Shown here piece by piece: positions 1-9,162 of a stretch of DNA of 64,000 nt. The translations under genes were made by a program, and so were the position numbers. The notes under the pieces were generated by a model that saw only the letters and a program-made list of their open reading frames with translations, searched no databases and was not told the DNA's origin. How positions within the stretch are numbered: position 1 is the stretch's first letter; every line of letters begins with the position of its first letter. The DNA lies in contig NZ_FOBC01000006.1 of assembly GCF_900109725.1 (NCBI RefSeq), positions 62,001 to 126,000 on the forward strand, read 5' to 3'. This DNA is from Halomonas daqiaonensis (lineage in GTDB: Bacteria > Pseudomonadota > Gammaproteobacteria > Pseudomonadales > Halomonadaceae).

Positions 1-1
1 C

Positions 2-91
2 AAGACGGTCAAGTCGCTGGCGCCCATGGAGTGTTTCGAGACGATCCTCTTCCGCCAGGTATTGGCAAGCGAGCTGCCCGAGGCAAGTTGA
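2..91 (+). CDS. C-terminal end of an unidentified upstream protein (partial)
   Basis: The first bases read through an open frame of 29 codons that ends at a TGA at 89-91. The tail contains ECFETILFRQVLASELPEAS. The codons are GC-rich at third positions, like the neighbours. The gene begins outside the window. Enoate reductase genes such as the next one are often preceded by a TetR-type repressor (NemR), and the operator-like palindrome that follows fits that, but the visible tail is too short to assign a family. Confidence 0.4.
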   Translation, partial: KTVKSLAPMECFETILFRQVLASELPEAS

Positions 92-138
92 TCCATGACC
101 GCAACGTCAGTCATGCATGGCATGCGTCACGTTATTAG

Positions 139-150
139 TAGACTGGTCTA
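139..150. promoter_or_regulatory. NemR-like operator palindrome
   Basis: TAGACTGGTCTA is a perfect inverted repeat (TAGAC, two-base spacer, GTCTA) about 50 bp before the enoate reductase start. TetR-family repressors such as E. coli NemR bind TAGACC/GGTCTA half-sites in front of electrophile-detoxifying reductases. The match to that half-site and the position support an operator; binding itself is inference. Confidence 0.5.
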
Positions 151-202
151 AAAACGGTTCAAACCAATGGGTCCAGACAGACATCGACACAGGAGGTCGT
201 AG

Positions 203-1318
203 ATGACCACGCAACGCGATAGCCTTTTCGAACCTTTCACTCTCGGTGCCCTGGAGTTGCCCAACCGGGTGATCATGTCGCCGCTGACTCGAGCTCGGTC
301 CTCGCAGCCGGGCGATGTGCCCAACGACATGAATGTCGAGTACTACCGTCAGCGGGCCGGTGCGGGAATGATCATCGCCGAGGCCACTCAGGTCTCACCC
401 CAAGGCAAGGGTTACGCCTTCACTCCGGGGATTCATTCCGAGGCGCAGGTCGAGGGCTGGAAGCGGGTGATCGATGCCGTACACCAGGCCGGCGGACGCA
501 TCATCCTGCAGCTCTGGCATGTGGGGCGGATCTCCCACCCCGCACTGCAGCCGGATGGCGCTTCTCCCGTGGCTCCCTCGGCGATCAAGCCGGAAGGCGC
601 CAAGACCTTCATCAGCGCCGATTCCGGCATGGTGGATATTCCGACGCCGCGGGCGCTGGCACTCGAAGAACTGCCTGACATCGTCGAGCAGTTCCGTCAG
701 GGTGCCGAGAACGCCAAGCGCGCCGGCTTCGACGGTGTGGAGGTCCACGCGGCCAATGGCTACCTGCTCGATCAGTTTCTGAAGAGTGGCAGCAACAAGC
801 GCACGGATGCCTACGGGGGTTCGCTGGAGAATCGCCTGCGCCTGCCGCGGGAAGTCGTCCAGGCCGTGGTCGATGTCTGGGGTGCCGATCGCGTCGGCGT
901 GCGTGTCAGCCCCACCGGGAGCTTCAACGCCATGGTCGACGACGACCCGGTCGCCACCTTCGGCGAGTTCGCTCGGGCTCTCGACGGGATCGGGGTGGCC
1001 TTCATCGAGTTGGTCGAGGACTCCTTCCAGGGCAACCATGCGAATGGGCGTCCCGAAACGGTGATCGAGGCCATTCATGCGGCCTTCTCACGCGCTTATA
1101 TCGGCAACGGTGCCTACAGCGCCGACGAGGCCCGCCAGCGTATCGCTGCAGGGAAGGTCGACCTGGTCTCCTTCGGACGACCCTTCATCGCCAACCCGGA
1201 TCTTCCGGAACGTTTCCGTCTCGATGCGCCGCTCAATGACTGGGATGACAGTACCTTCTACGGTGGTGACGAGCGCGGCTATACCGACTACCCGAGCCTG
1301 GCCGAACAGCCGGCCTGA
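203..1318 (+). CDS. NADH:flavin oxidoreductase, Old Yellow Enzyme family (NemA-like alkene reductase)
   Basis: The 371-residue protein is a full-length FMN-dependent TIM barrel of the Old Yellow Enzyme family. These enzymes reduce activated C=C bonds of enones, nitrate esters and maleimides with NAD(P)H. Visible marks are the N-terminal LPNRVIMSPLTR motif, the substrate-binding HAANGYLLDQF motif near residue 180, and the NKRTDAYGGSLENR segment. The start is set by AGGAGGT eight bases upstream. A TAGAC-GTCTA palindrome lies in front, so induction by electrophiles through a NemR-type repressor is likely. The SDR gene 69 bp downstream may be cotranscribed. The exact substrate cannot be told from sequence. 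Confidence 0.92.
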   Translation: MTTQRDSLFEPFTLGALELPNRVIMSPLTRARSSQPGDVPNDMNVEYYRQRAGAGMIIAEATQVSPQGKGYAFTPGIHSEAQVEGWKRVIDAVHQAGGRIILQLWHVGRISHPALQPDGASPVAPSAIKPEGAKTFISADSGMVDIPTPRALALEELPDIVEQFRQGAENAKRAGFDGVEVHAANGYLLDQFLKSGSNKRTDAYGGSLENRLRLPREVVQAVVDVWGADRVGVRVSPTGSFNAMVDDDPVATFGEFARALDGIGVAFIELVEDSFQGNHANGRPETVIEAIHAAFSRAYIGNGAYSADEARQRIAAGKVDLVSFGRPFIANPDLPERFRLDAPLNDWDDSTFYGGDERGYTDYPSLAEQPA

Positions 1319-1387
1319 CATCTTCGAATACCCCGGCCGAGTCGGCCGGGTAATGACACTACTAACTATTTCCAAGGAGAAGATTTT

Positions 1388-2125
1388 ATGTCCGAGATCA
1401 ATGGCAAGGTCGTCATCATCACAGGTGCCAGCAGCGGCCTCGGCGAAGCCACCGCCCACCGGCTGGCAAAAGCCGGCGCCAAGCTGGTGCTCGGCGCACG
1501 CCGCGAGGAGCGTCTCGAGGCGCTGCGTGATGCTATCGTCGAGCAGGGCGGCGAGGCTATCTATCGCGTTACCGACGTGACCGACCGTGATCAGGTCGAG
1601 GCCCTGGCGACCGCCGCCAAGGAGGCCTATGGCCGCATCGACGTGCTGGTCAACAACGCCGGCGTGATGCCGCTGTCACCGCTTGACCAGCTCAAGGTCG
1701 ACGAGTGGGAGCAGATGATCGACGTCAACATCAAGGGCGTGCTCTACGGTGTTGCCGCGGTGTTGCCGACCATGCGCGAGCAGCATGCTGGCCATATCAT
1801 CAACCTCTCCTCGGTGGCTGGCCACGTGGTCTTCCCGGCCTCGGCCGTCTATTCCGCCACCAAGTATGCGGTGAAGGCGCTCTCCGAGGGCATTCGCCAG
1901 GAGGGTGGCGAGGAAATCCGCTCTACCAACATCTCTCCCGGGGCGGTGGCCACCGAGTTGACCACCTCCATCAGCGACCCCGACACCGCCGAGAACGTGA
2001 ATGAGCTCTACGAGATGGCCATCGATGCCGATGCCATCGCTCGGGCAATCACCTATGCCATCGAGCAGCCGGCGGATGTCGACGTCAACGAGCTGATCAT
2101 TCGTCCTACCAAGCAGCCGCTCTGA
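1388..2125 (+). CDS. SDR-family NAD(P)-dependent oxidoreductase
   Basis: This is a classical short-chain dehydrogenase of 245 residues. The dinucleotide-binding motif TGASSGLG is at residues 12-19, the structural NNAG motif is near residue 89, and the catalytic YSATK (Tyr and Lys of the Ser-Tyr-Lys triad) is near residue 155. AAGGAG precedes the ATG by eight bases. It lies 69 bp behind the enoate reductase on the same strand, and the pair could act on related carbonyl or enone substrates. The C-terminus resembles the YdfG/serine-dehydrogenase-like subgroup. Substrate unknown. Confidence 0.9.
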   Translation: MSEINGKVVIITGASSGLGEATAHRLAKAGAKLVLGARREERLEALRDAIVEQGGEAIYRVTDVTDRDQVEALATAAKEAYGRIDVLVNNAGVMPLSPLDQLKVDEWEQMIDVNIKGVLYGVAAVLPTMREQHAGHIINLSSVAGHVVFPASAVYSATKYAVKALSEGIRQEGGEEIRSTNISPGAVATELTTSISDPDTAENVNELYEMAIDADAIARAITYAIEQPADVDVNELIIRPTKQPL

Positions 2126-2141
2126 ACAAGCGGGTGCTTTA

Positions 2142-2172
2142 ATCCAACGGGCGAGGGACTCGCCCGTTGGAT
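2142..2172. terminator. Perfect hairpin between convergent genes
   Basis: A perfect 14-bp stem (ATCCAACGGGCGAG and its complement) with a three-base loop sits 16 bp after the SDR stop codon. It is followed by only a short T-poor tail. Its position between convergent genes suggests a bidirectional transcription stop. Confidence 0.65.
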
Positions 2173-2184
2173 GACACGAGGCAA

Positions 2185-2216
2185 GCCGGGCCGGGTCGAG
2201 AGCGACCTGGCCCGGC
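2185..2216. terminator. Second GC-rich hairpin between convergent genes
   Basis: A 14-bp stem (GCCGGGCCGGGTCG against its near complement, one mismatch) with an AGAG loop follows the previous hairpin by 12 bp. There is no U-tract on either side. It may reinforce termination for the ZIP transporter gene, which is read from the other strand. Confidence 0.4.
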
Positions 2217-2271
2217 TGCGTTGGTGTACCCCGGATATGGGGTTGCCGGTAGTTGCCAAGTTGGTAGTTGC

Positions 2272-3015
2272 CTAGTTGATCAGGTGCTGGAAGGCGAACA
2301 TCGCCATGAAGGCCAGTGTCACGGTGGTGCCGACCGAACTTCCGGAGGCATCCTCCATGGCATCGGGAATCAGCTCGGCGAACACCATCCAGATCATGGC
2401 GCCAGCCGCCAGTCCGAGACCGATCGGCAGAAAGGGTTCGAACCAGGTTACGAACAGGAAGGCCGGAACGGCCATGAGGGGCTGGGGCAGGCTGGTGAAG
2501 ATACTCCAGCCCCCCGCCTTGAGCACCGACATGCCGCGAGGAATCAGGACCAGACTGATGGCCAGGCCCTCCGGGATGTTGTGCACGGCGATGGCGGCAC
2601 TGATGAACATGCCCAAGGATTCTCCGCCCCCGTAGGAGACGCCCACGCCGACGCCCTCGGCGAAGGAGTGCATGGTCATGACGCCGAGGATCAGCAGCGC
2701 CTTGCGGGCATTGGCGCCGCTGAGCTCGTTGATGTCCGGCGAGCCATGCCGGGAGATCCAGGCATCCGAGCCGATGACCAGCCCGAGGCCGAGCAGCATG
2801 CCGATCACCGTCAGCCAGGGATCTAGATTACCTCCCTCGCTGATCAGGCTGTGACTGGCGGCCAGCATCAGGCCGGCGGCGAGGGCATTGAACAGGCTCA
2901 GCCATCTCGCCCCGAATCGCTTCACGAAGAGGAAGGGAAGGGCGCCCAGCCCGGTGGCGAGCGCCGTGATCATGGCGGCGATGAAGACCGTGAGCAGTGA
3001 TACGTCGAGGGCCAT
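2272..3015 (-). CDS. ZIP-family divalent metal transporter
   Basis: This 247-residue inner-membrane protein has about eight hydrophobic segments and the two ZIP metal-binding motifs: HSFAEG in TM4 (near residue 115) and HNIPEG in TM5 (near residue 145). ZIP proteins move zinc, iron or other divalent cations into the cytoplasm. A further acidic site, FAELIPDAMED, lies near residue 220. The gene is followed by two hairpins and stands 20 bp after pncB in the same direction, so it may be the last gene of a pncA-pncB-zip operon. Specificity cannot be assigned. Confidence 0.9.
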   Translation of the reverse strand: MALDVSLLTVFIAAMITALATGLGALPFLFVKRFGARWLSLFNALAAGLMLAASHSLISEGGNLDPWLTVIGMLLGLGLVIGSDAWISRHGSPDINELSGANARKALLILGVMTMHSFAEGVGVGVSYGGGESLGMFISAAIAVHNIPEGLAISLVLIPRGMSVLKAGGWSIFTSLPQPLMAVPAFLFVTWFEPFLPIGLGLAAGAMIWMVFAELIPDAMEDASGSSVGTTVTLAFMAMFAFQHLIN

Positions 3016-3035
3016 CTTCTAGAACCGCTCTGGTG

Positions 3036-4382
3036 TCAGGTCTTCGACTGCAGACGGTCGAGCCCCGGGCTCAACTCGACCGGATAGTCGCTCCCGCCCT
3101 CGGCGAGGTGCCTGATGTCCTCGGGAAAGCGCTCGAGGGCATCCGAGACCCGCTCGCGGGCGTCATCGGCCCGTGCCATCTCGTCATCGTCCAGCTTTCC
3201 CGCGCGAACCAGCGGGCGCAGCAGCGGCTCACCGGCATCGATTTCCTCGTCACGCAGGGCGATGACGTCGCCGACGAAGCGGCCGTGCTCGTCCTGGCGC
3301 CGATACAGCTGCTTGCGACAGGGGAGGTTGATCTTCCCCGGCGAGTGCTTGACCCGCGGGGTGCCGGCATACTCCACCAGCTTGTAGGAGAGATCGATCA
3401 CCGGGGCATCCGCCGATACGCCCATCTGGGTGCCGACGCCGAAGGCGTCGATGGGGGCGCCGTCCTCGATCAGTGCCGCGATCTTGTGCTCATCGAGGCC
3501 GCTGCTGGCGACGATGGTGATGTCATCGTGCCCCGCCTCGTCGAGCAGCGTGCGCGCGCTCTTGGCCAGTTCGCCCAGGTCGCCGGAGTCGAGACGGATC
3601 GACTTGACGCCGACCTCGGGTTCCTCGCGCATGATCTCGATCACCTTGCGCACCCCTTCGAGGGTGTCATGGGTATCGACCAGCAGGGTGGTGCCGGGGT
3701 AATGACGAGCGAAGGCGCGGAAGGCCTCGGTTTCGTCGTCATGGGCGAGGATGTAGCTGTGCGCCATGGTACCGTTGATCGCCAGATCATGGCGCAGGCC
3801 GCCGAGCACGTTGCTGGTCCCGGCTAGCCCCGCGGTGCGGTAGGCCCGGACTCCGCGCACGGCGGCGTCCACGCCATGCATGCGGCGCATGCCGAAATCC
3901 ACCACCGGGCGGCCCTGGGCCGCCATCACCAGGCGCACCGCCTTGGAGGCGAGGACCGTCTCCAGCTGCACCAGGTTCATTACCAGGCTCTCGAGCAGTT
4001 GGGCCTCGGCGATGGGCGCATCGACTTCCAGCAGTGGCTCGTTGGCAAATACCGGCGTCCCTTCGGGCACTGTCCAGATATCACCAGTGAAGCGCCAGTC
4101 GCGCAGCCAGTCGAGGAAGCCCTGTTCGAACTTTCCGGTATCGGCCAGGCGCTCGAGTGCCTTCTCGCCGAAGCGCAACCGGCTGAGCAGTTCTGCGGCA
4201 TGCTGCTGTCCACAGGCCAGCATGAAGCGACGGGTTGATGGCATCTTGCGGAAGAAGAGGCTGAAGGTGGCCCGCTCGTGCATCGCCTCCTTCCAGTACG
4301 CCTGTGTCATGGTCAGCTGATAGAGGTCGGTCAGCAGGGCCAGCTCGCCATCCTCGATCTGCAGGGGGATCGACTCCTTCAT
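3036..4382 (-). CDS. pncB: Nicotinate phosphoribosyltransferase
   Basis: The enzyme joins nicotinic acid and PRPP to nicotinate mononucleotide, the committed step of NAD salvage. The 448-residue protein opens with the family signature LLTDLYQLTMTQAYW and contains VDFGMRRMHG (near residue 160) and the phosphate-binding IRLDSGDLGELA (near residue 260). I start it at 4382 because that ATG forms an ATGA overlap with the TGA of pncA, with GAGG eight bases upstream. An in-frame start at 4424 would overlap pncA by 46 bp without a ribosome site. Overlap with the nicotinamidase gene couples two consecutive salvage steps. Confidence 0.93.
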   Translation of the reverse strand: MKESIPLQIEDGELALLTDLYQLTMTQAYWKEAMHERATFSLFFRKMPSTRRFMLACGQQHAAELLSRLRFGEKALERLADTGKFEQGFLDWLRDWRFTGDIWTVPEGTPVFANEPLLEVDAPIAEAQLLESLVMNLVQLETVLASKAVRLVMAAQGRPVVDFGMRRMHGVDAAVRGVRAYRTAGLAGTSNVLGGLRHDLAINGTMAHSYILAHDDETEAFRAFARHYPGTTLLVDTHDTLEGVRKVIEIMREEPEVGVKSIRLDSGDLGELAKSARTLLDEAGHDDITIVASSGLDEHKIAALIEDGAPIDAFGVGTQMGVSADAPVIDLSYKLVEYAGTPRVKHSPGKINLPCRKQLYRRQDEHGRFVGDVIALRDEEIDAGEPLLRPLVRAGKLDDDEMARADDARERVSDALERFPEDIRHLAEGGSDYPVELSPGLDRLQSKT

Positions 4383-4948
4383 GAGCATACCTCGGCACCG
4401 GCGTCGGTGAATTCGCGCCGGCATTCGGCCACGGCGTCGGGATCCACCGCCGCGGAGAGGGGCTCCAGGAACAGGGTGTCAAAGCCCTCCTCGCGGGCTG
4501 CCAGTACGGTGGCCTTGACGCAGACGTCCAGCGCCAGGCCGCAGACGATCACTCGCTCGATACCCTTCTCCTTAAGGTAGCCGCCGAGTCCGGTGCCGTC
4601 GAAGGCGGAATAGGCATCGGCATCGAAGGCGGTGGCCTTGCTGACGCGGATGGTGTCATCGCCCAGCGTCAGGTCGGGGTGGAAGGCCGCGCCGTGGGTG
4701 TCCTGCACGCAGTGGACCGGCCAGGGGCCACCACGATGCGAGAAACTTACGTGGTCGACGGTGTGCCAGTCTCGAGAGGCGACCACCAGGGCGCCGGCCG
4801 CTTGGGCTGCCTCGATCTCGGCGTTGATGCCGGGCACCAGGGCGTTGCCACCGTCCACCGCCAGGGCGCCGCCCTCGCAGAAGTCGTTCTGCATATCCAC
4901 GACGAGCAGCGCGTCGCGGGGGGTATAATCCACCTTCATGGTCATCAT
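4379..4948 (-). CDS. pncA: Nicotinamidase
   Basis: The protein hydrolyses nicotinamide to nicotinate for the PncB enzyme encoded next. With the start at 4948 it is 189 residues, the usual isochorismatase-fold length. The catalytic triad is visible as D18 (LLVVDMQNDF), K104 (VSKATAFDADAYSAF) and C143 (GLALDVCVK). The metal-binding pair is D60/H62 in SRDWH. AGGGAGA four bases before ATGATG decides the start; a longer in-frame ATG at 4966 has no ribosome site. The TGA stop overlaps the pncB start by four bases. Confidence 0.94.
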   Translation of the reverse strand: MMTMKVDYTPRDALLVVDMQNDFCEGGALAVDGGNALVPGINAEIEAAQAAGALVVASRDWHTVDHVSFSHRGGPWPVHCVQDTHGAAFHPDLTLGDDTIRVSKATAFDADAYSAFDGTGLGGYLKEKGIERVIVCGLALDVCVKATVLAAREEGFDTLFLEPLSAAVDPDAVAECRREFTDAGAEVCS

Positions 4949-5037
4949 GTATCTCCCTGAACTCATTGAGTGTCATCACTTGCCAGCGTACGGCCTTGCC
5001 GGGGCTTGTTGTAGGGGTGGCTCAATAAGGGCGCGGC

Positions 5038-5988
5038 TCAATAACCGGCCTCGGGGTCGACGGTATCGAGTGCCTTCCCCGCCTCGAAGGCGAGCAGCGC
5101 CTCGGCTACCTGGTCCAGTGCCGCTCCCAGCGGGGTGGGGCCGGCCATATGCGGGGTGACCCACACCCGGGGGTGGCGCCACAGCGGGCTGTCCTCGGGC
5201 AACGGCTCTTCGGGGAAGGCGTCGAGCAGTGCCCCGCGTAGCCGGCCCTCCGTGTTTCCCTCGTCATCGCCATCATGGCCAAGCGCATCGAGCAGGGCGG
5301 CCTCGTCGATGAGAGTGCCGCGCCCTGGGTTGATCAGGCTGGCCCCCTCGGGAAGCTTCGCCAAGGCATCGGCATCGATGACATGGCGCGTCGCGCAAGT
5401 GTCCGGCAGCAGCAGCACCAGGCTCATGACCTGGTCGAGCAGCTCAGCGAGCCCCTTGTCGCCGTGATGGCAGGTGATGCCGTCGAGGGATTTCTCCGAG
5501 CGGCTCCAGCCATGCACTGGAAAGCCGTCGGCGGCCACCATGGCGGCGACCTTCGCGCCGATGGCGCCCAGCCCCAGCACGCCCACCGGCCAGTCGGCCT
5601 TGTCGACCACCGCATGCTCACGCCAGTCGCAGCGAGCCTGCTGGCGGCGGTAGCGGTCGAAGTCTCGCTGGAAGTGCAGGATACCGTAGCGGACATAGTC
5701 GCCGATCAACTCGGCCATGCCGGCGTCGCGCAGCTTGACGATCGGCACGCCCTCGGGGAGCCCCGGGTTGCCCAGCAGTGCATCCACCCCGGCGCCCAGG
5801 TTGACGATGCCCTTGAGCCGCTCGGGCTCGCCGAGCAGCTCGGCGGAGGGTTTCCACACCGCCAGGTAGTCCGCCTCGCGACGCTTCTCGGCCGGCGCGC
5901 TGCTGGTGAACACCTCGGCGTTGGGCAGGCGCCTGGCCAGGGCCTCCCGCCATTGCTCGGCGTCGTCGATATGGACCAGTACCTTCAT
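5038..5988 (-). CDS. ghrA: 2-hydroxyacid dehydrogenase, glyoxylate/hydroxypyruvate reductase A type
   Basis: The 316-residue protein reduces glyoxylate or hydroxypyruvate with NADPH in the GhrA subfamily. It has the Rossmann motif GVLGLGAIGAKVA near residue 136, the catalytic Arg segment LINPGRGTLIDEAALL and the catalytic His in VWVTPHMAGPT near residue 281. The C-terminal VDPEAGY is the typical GhrA ending. GGGAGGGG lies directly before the ATG. It is alone on the minus strand, divergent from the ectoine cluster. The subgroup assignment is good; substrate preference is inferred. Confidence 0.88.
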   Translation of the reverse strand: MKVLVHIDDAEQWREALARRLPNAEVFTSSAPAEKRREADYLAVWKPSAELLGEPERLKGIVNLGAGVDALLGNPGLPEGVPIVKLRDAGMAELIGDYVRYGILHFQRDFDRYRRQQARCDWREHAVVDKADWPVGVLGLGAIGAKVAAMVAADGFPVHGWSRSEKSLDGITCHHGDKGLAELLDQVMSLVLLLPDTCATRHVIDADALAKLPEGASLINPGRGTLIDEAALLDALGHDGDDEGNTEGRLRGALLDAFPEEPLPEDSPLWRHPRVWVTPHMAGPTPLGAALDQVAEALLAFEAGKALDTVDPEAGY

Positions 5989-6262
5989 GACCCCTCCCGT
6001 GCTAGTCGTGGTCTTTCATCATGGGAGCGTGCGGGGCTGCGAACAAGGTTGACGGTGCATCCATAACACGGCAGCACGAAATGCTTGACCGCCTACCGTG
6101 GGTTGGCAGTAACCTCCATTCAGGGGAACCGATATAGACTGTCCGTTATGCCCGCGGCTCCCATGAGGCGGCCCGGCACTTCGATGGTGATGCGGCCCCC
6201 GGCCCGGCCTTCTCAGCGCAGAGAGGGCCGATTTTCTTGATGATGCGATGGCGAGTGGCTTC

Positions 6263-7462
6263 ATGATCCAGGTTTCCCTGCCCTTCACTCGGGAGGAATA
6301 CGCGACCCGCCTGTGGAAGGTGCGTGCCGAGATGGCCAGCCGCGGTATCGACGTGCTGATCGTCAGCGATCCCTCCAACATGGCCTGGTTGACCGGCTAC
6401 GACGGCTGGTCCTTCTACGTGCACCAGTGTGTGCTCGTTGGCCTTGCGGGTGAACCGGTATGGTACGGTCGACGGATGGACGCCAACGGCGCACTGCGGA
6501 CCTGCTGGATCGATCCGGACAACATCACCTACTACCCGGATTACTACGTGCAGAATCCGGACATGCATCCCATGGACTACCTCGCCCAGACCATCCTGCC
6601 CGACCGCGGCTGGCACGAGGGTGTGGTGGGCATGGAAATGGACAACTACTACTTCTCGGCCAAGGCCTACCAGAGCCTGCTGCGCGAGCTGCCCCACGCC
6701 CGCTTCATGGACGCCAATGCGCTGGTCAACTGGTGTCGCGCGGTCAAGTCGCCCCAGGAGATCGAGTACATGCGCGTGGCGGCGAAGATCGTCGAGGGGA
6801 TGCACACGCGGATCCTGGAAGTGATCGAGCCGGGTCTGCCCAAGAGCAAGCTGGTCTCCGAGATCTATCGTGTCGGCATCGAAGGCTGGCGAGACGAGCA
6901 GGGCAAGATCTACGGTGGCGACTATCCCGCCATCGTCCCCATGTTGCCGACCGGCAGTGATGCCGCCGCCCCGCACCTGACCTGGGACGACACACCGTTT
7001 CGCGAGGGCGAGGGCACCTTCTTCGAGATTGCCGGGGTCTTCAAACGTTACCATGCACCGATGTCGCGGACGGTCTTCCTGGGCAGGCCGCCCCAGGAGT
7101 TCGTGCGCGCCGAGTCGGCGCTGCTCGAGGGCATCGAGAATGGTCTGGCGGTGGCCAAGCCCGGCAATCGCGCCGCGGACATCGCCATGGCCCTGGGCGC
7201 GGCGATGGACAAGTACGGCTTCGACCGCGGCGGCGCGCGCTGCGGCTATCCCATCGGCATCAGCTATCCCCCGGACTGGGGCGAGCGCACCATGAGCCTT
7301 CGTCCCTCCGACGAGACCGTACTGCAGCCCGGCATGACCTTCCACTTCATGCCGGGTCTGTGGGAGGAAAATTGGGGCCTGGAGATCACCGAGAGCATCC
7401 TGATCACCGAGACCGGTTGCGAGACCCTGGCCGACTTCCCGCGCCAGCTATTTGTGCGCTGA
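6263..7462 (+). CDS. doeA: Ectoine hydrolase DoeA
   Basis: DoeA opens the ectoine ring to N-acetyl-L-2,4-diaminobutyrate, the first committed step of ectoine catabolism. The product is a creatinase-type M24 protein with an N-terminal domain (MAWLTGYDGWSFYVHQC near residue 40) and a pita-bread domain. RYHAPMSRTVFLGRPP and WGLEITESILIT are typical DoeA/EutD stretches. From 6263 it is 399 residues, which matches my memory of the Halomonas elongata enzyme; an ATG at 6248 would add five residues. Neither start has a strong ribosome site. The roughly 260 bp upstream must hold the operon promoter. It heads the doeA-doeB-doeX group. Confidence 0.95.
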   Translation: MIQVSLPFTREEYATRLWKVRAEMASRGIDVLIVSDPSNMAWLTGYDGWSFYVHQCVLVGLAGEPVWYGRRMDANGALRTCWIDPDNITYYPDYYVQNPDMHPMDYLAQTILPDRGWHEGVVGMEMDNYYFSAKAYQSLLRELPHARFMDANALVNWCRAVKSPQEIEYMRVAAKIVEGMHTRILEVIEPGLPKSKLVSEIYRVGIEGWRDEQGKIYGGDYPAIVPMLPTGSDAAAPHLTWDDTPFREGEGTFFEIAGVFKRYHAPMSRTVFLGRPPQEFVRAESALLEGIENGLAVAKPGNRAADIAMALGAAMDKYGFDRGGARCGYPIGISYPPDWGERTMSLRPSDETVLQPGMTFHFMPGLWEENWGLEITESILITETGCETLADFPRQLFVR

Positions 7463-7495
7463 GCCGCCACCGTTTAGAACAAGGAGTTCCCTGAC

Positions 7496-8509
7496 ATGAC
7501 CAAGCGTCCCAGCCCCATTTCCGCCACCGTGGATTTCGACGCCGACGGCGTTCAGCACGGCTTTCTCAAGCTGCCGATCTCCGTGGATGACTCTGCCTGG
7601 GGCGCGGTGATGATTCCGGTCACCGTGGTCAAGAACGGCGAGGGCCCCACGGCGCTGCTCACCGGCGGCAACCACGGCGACGAGTACGAGGGCATCACCT
7701 CGCTGCTCAAGCTGTCGAGCTCGCTCAAGGCCGAGGATGTGCGCGGCCGGGTGATCATCGTTCCTTGCATGAATCAACCGGCAGTGATGGCAGGCAAGCG
7801 CACCTCGGGTCTGGACAGCGGCAACCTCAACCGCAGCTTTCCCGGGGACCCGAACGGCAGCGTGACCGAGAAGATCGCCGACTACTTTACCCGGGTGATG
7901 GTGCCGATGTGCGACGTGGTGCTCGATCTTCATTCCGGTGGTCGTACCCTGGATATCATTCCCTTCGGCGCCTCCCACGTGCTGGAGGATGCCGACCAGC
8001 AGCGCCAGGCCCTGGAAGGCGCCAAGGCCTTCGGCGCCCCCTACGCCATGATGATGTTCGAGCTCGACGCCGCGGCGCTGTTCGACACCGCGGTGGAGAG
8101 CCAGGGCAAGATCTTCGTGGCCACCGAACTGGGCGGCGGCGGCTCCTCCACGCCGCAGAGCATGGCGATCACCGAGCGCGGCGTGCGCAACTTCCTGGTG
8201 CACTATGGCCTGATGGCCGGCGAGGTGGAAATGCCGGCCGAACCCCAGGTCTATCTCGACATGCCCGATGCCAGTTGCTATGTGCAGAGCGAGCACTCCG
8301 GCGTGCTCGAGCTCTGCTTCGCGTTGGGCGAGCGCGTGGAGGAGGGCGAGGTCGTGGCTCGGGTCTATGACATGACGCGCAGCGGCACCGCACCGGTGGA
8401 ATATCGCGCCCGGCGAGGTGGCGTGCTAGCGGCGCGGCGCCATCCGGCGCTGGTCAATATGGGTGATACCATCGCGGTCATTGCCGATGTCGTCGATACC
8501 CTCTCATGA
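7496..8509 (+). CDS. doeB: N-acetyl-L-2,4-diaminobutyrate deacetylase DoeB
   Basis: DoeB removes the acetyl group from the DoeA product, giving L-2,4-diaminobutyrate. The 337-residue protein belongs to the succinylglutamate desuccinylase/aspartoacylase zinc hydrolases. Zinc ligands are visible in GGNHGDEYEG near residue 58 (His and Glu) and LDLHSGG near residue 143 (His). The region GKRTSGLDSGNLNRSFPGDP holds the family's substrate-binding Asn-Arg. AAGGAG stands ten bases before the ATG. The stop codon overlaps the doeX start in an ATGA junction. Confidence 0.95.
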   Translation: MTKRPSPISATVDFDADGVQHGFLKLPISVDDSAWGAVMIPVTVVKNGEGPTALLTGGNHGDEYEGITSLLKLSSSLKAEDVRGRVIIVPCMNQPAVMAGKRTSGLDSGNLNRSFPGDPNGSVTEKIADYFTRVMVPMCDVVLDLHSGGRTLDIIPFGASHVLEDADQQRQALEGAKAFGAPYAMMMFELDAAALFDTAVESQGKIFVATELGGGGSSTPQSMAITERGVRNFLVHYGLMAGEVEMPAEPQVYLDMPDASCYVQSEHSGVLELCFALGERVEEGEVVARVYDMTRSGTAPVEYRARRGGVLAARRHPALVNMGDTIAVIADVVDTLS

Positions 8510-8979
8510 AGCTCGACCGTTATGACCTGAAGATCCTCGAGATCCTCACGCGCGACGGCCGTATCACCAAGTCCAAGCTGGCCGAGGCGATCAACCTCTC
8601 GGTCAGTCCTTGCTGGGAGCGGGTGCGCCGGCTCGAAAAGGCCGGTATCATCGAGGGCTACAGCGCACGTATCAATGCCGCAGCGCTGGTCAAGCGCACC
8701 CCGGTATGGGTGCAGCTTGAACTCAAGCAGCACAATGCCGAGAGTTTCGCCCGCTTCGAGGCGCTGGTTCACGCTACCCCCGAAGTCACCGAGTGCGTGG
8801 CCGTGGGAGGTGGTGTCGATTACCTGATCAAGTTCGAGACCGACTCCATCGATGCCTACCAGCGGCTAATGGATGCCTGGCTGACCGGTGAGGCCGGCAT
8901 CGAGCGCTACTTCACCTATATCGTTACCAAGACAGTGAAACGCCCCGTTCCAGGCTTAACGCCGGACGACCTGTCCTGA
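8506..8979 (+). CDS. doeX: Lrp/AsnC-family regulator DoeX
   Basis: This 157-residue regulator has an N-terminal AsnC helix-turn-helix (LDRYDLKILEILTRDGRI, then ITKSKLAEAINLSVSPCW) and a C-terminal RAM ligand-binding domain. In Halomonas elongata DoeX binds near the doe genes and responds to ectoine breakdown intermediates. The ATG overlaps the doeB stop by four bases, so it is translationally coupled. A 183-bp gap separates it from the next gene, which suggests that a new transcription unit starts there, possibly under DoeX control. Confidence 0.93.
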   Translation: MKLDRYDLKILEILTRDGRITKSKLAEAINLSVSPCWERVRRLEKAGIIEGYSARINAAALVKRTPVWVQLELKQHNAESFARFEALVHATPEVTECVAVGGGVDYLIKFETDSIDAYQRLMDAWLTGEAGIERYFTYIVTKTVKRPVPGLTPDDLS

Positions 8980-9162
8980 GACCCGGCCGACCGAAAGTAC
9001 AGCGTTGATGTCACCTCGGCCCTTGTGGCATAACTTGATGACAGGAGGGTGGGCCGAGGCTCACCCGGCCGGGCGATCCCACCGGCATGCTCCCGAAGGT
9101 GCCGGACAGTGTTCGACAGCGCCCTGGAAGTTTCCGAGATCGCCTGACGCAGAGAGACCAAA

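Noticed and set aside
6146..7345. Long minus-strand ORF antisense to doeA
   Set aside because: Antisense shadow caused by high GC at codon positions; His/Gly-rich composition and no conserved motifs.
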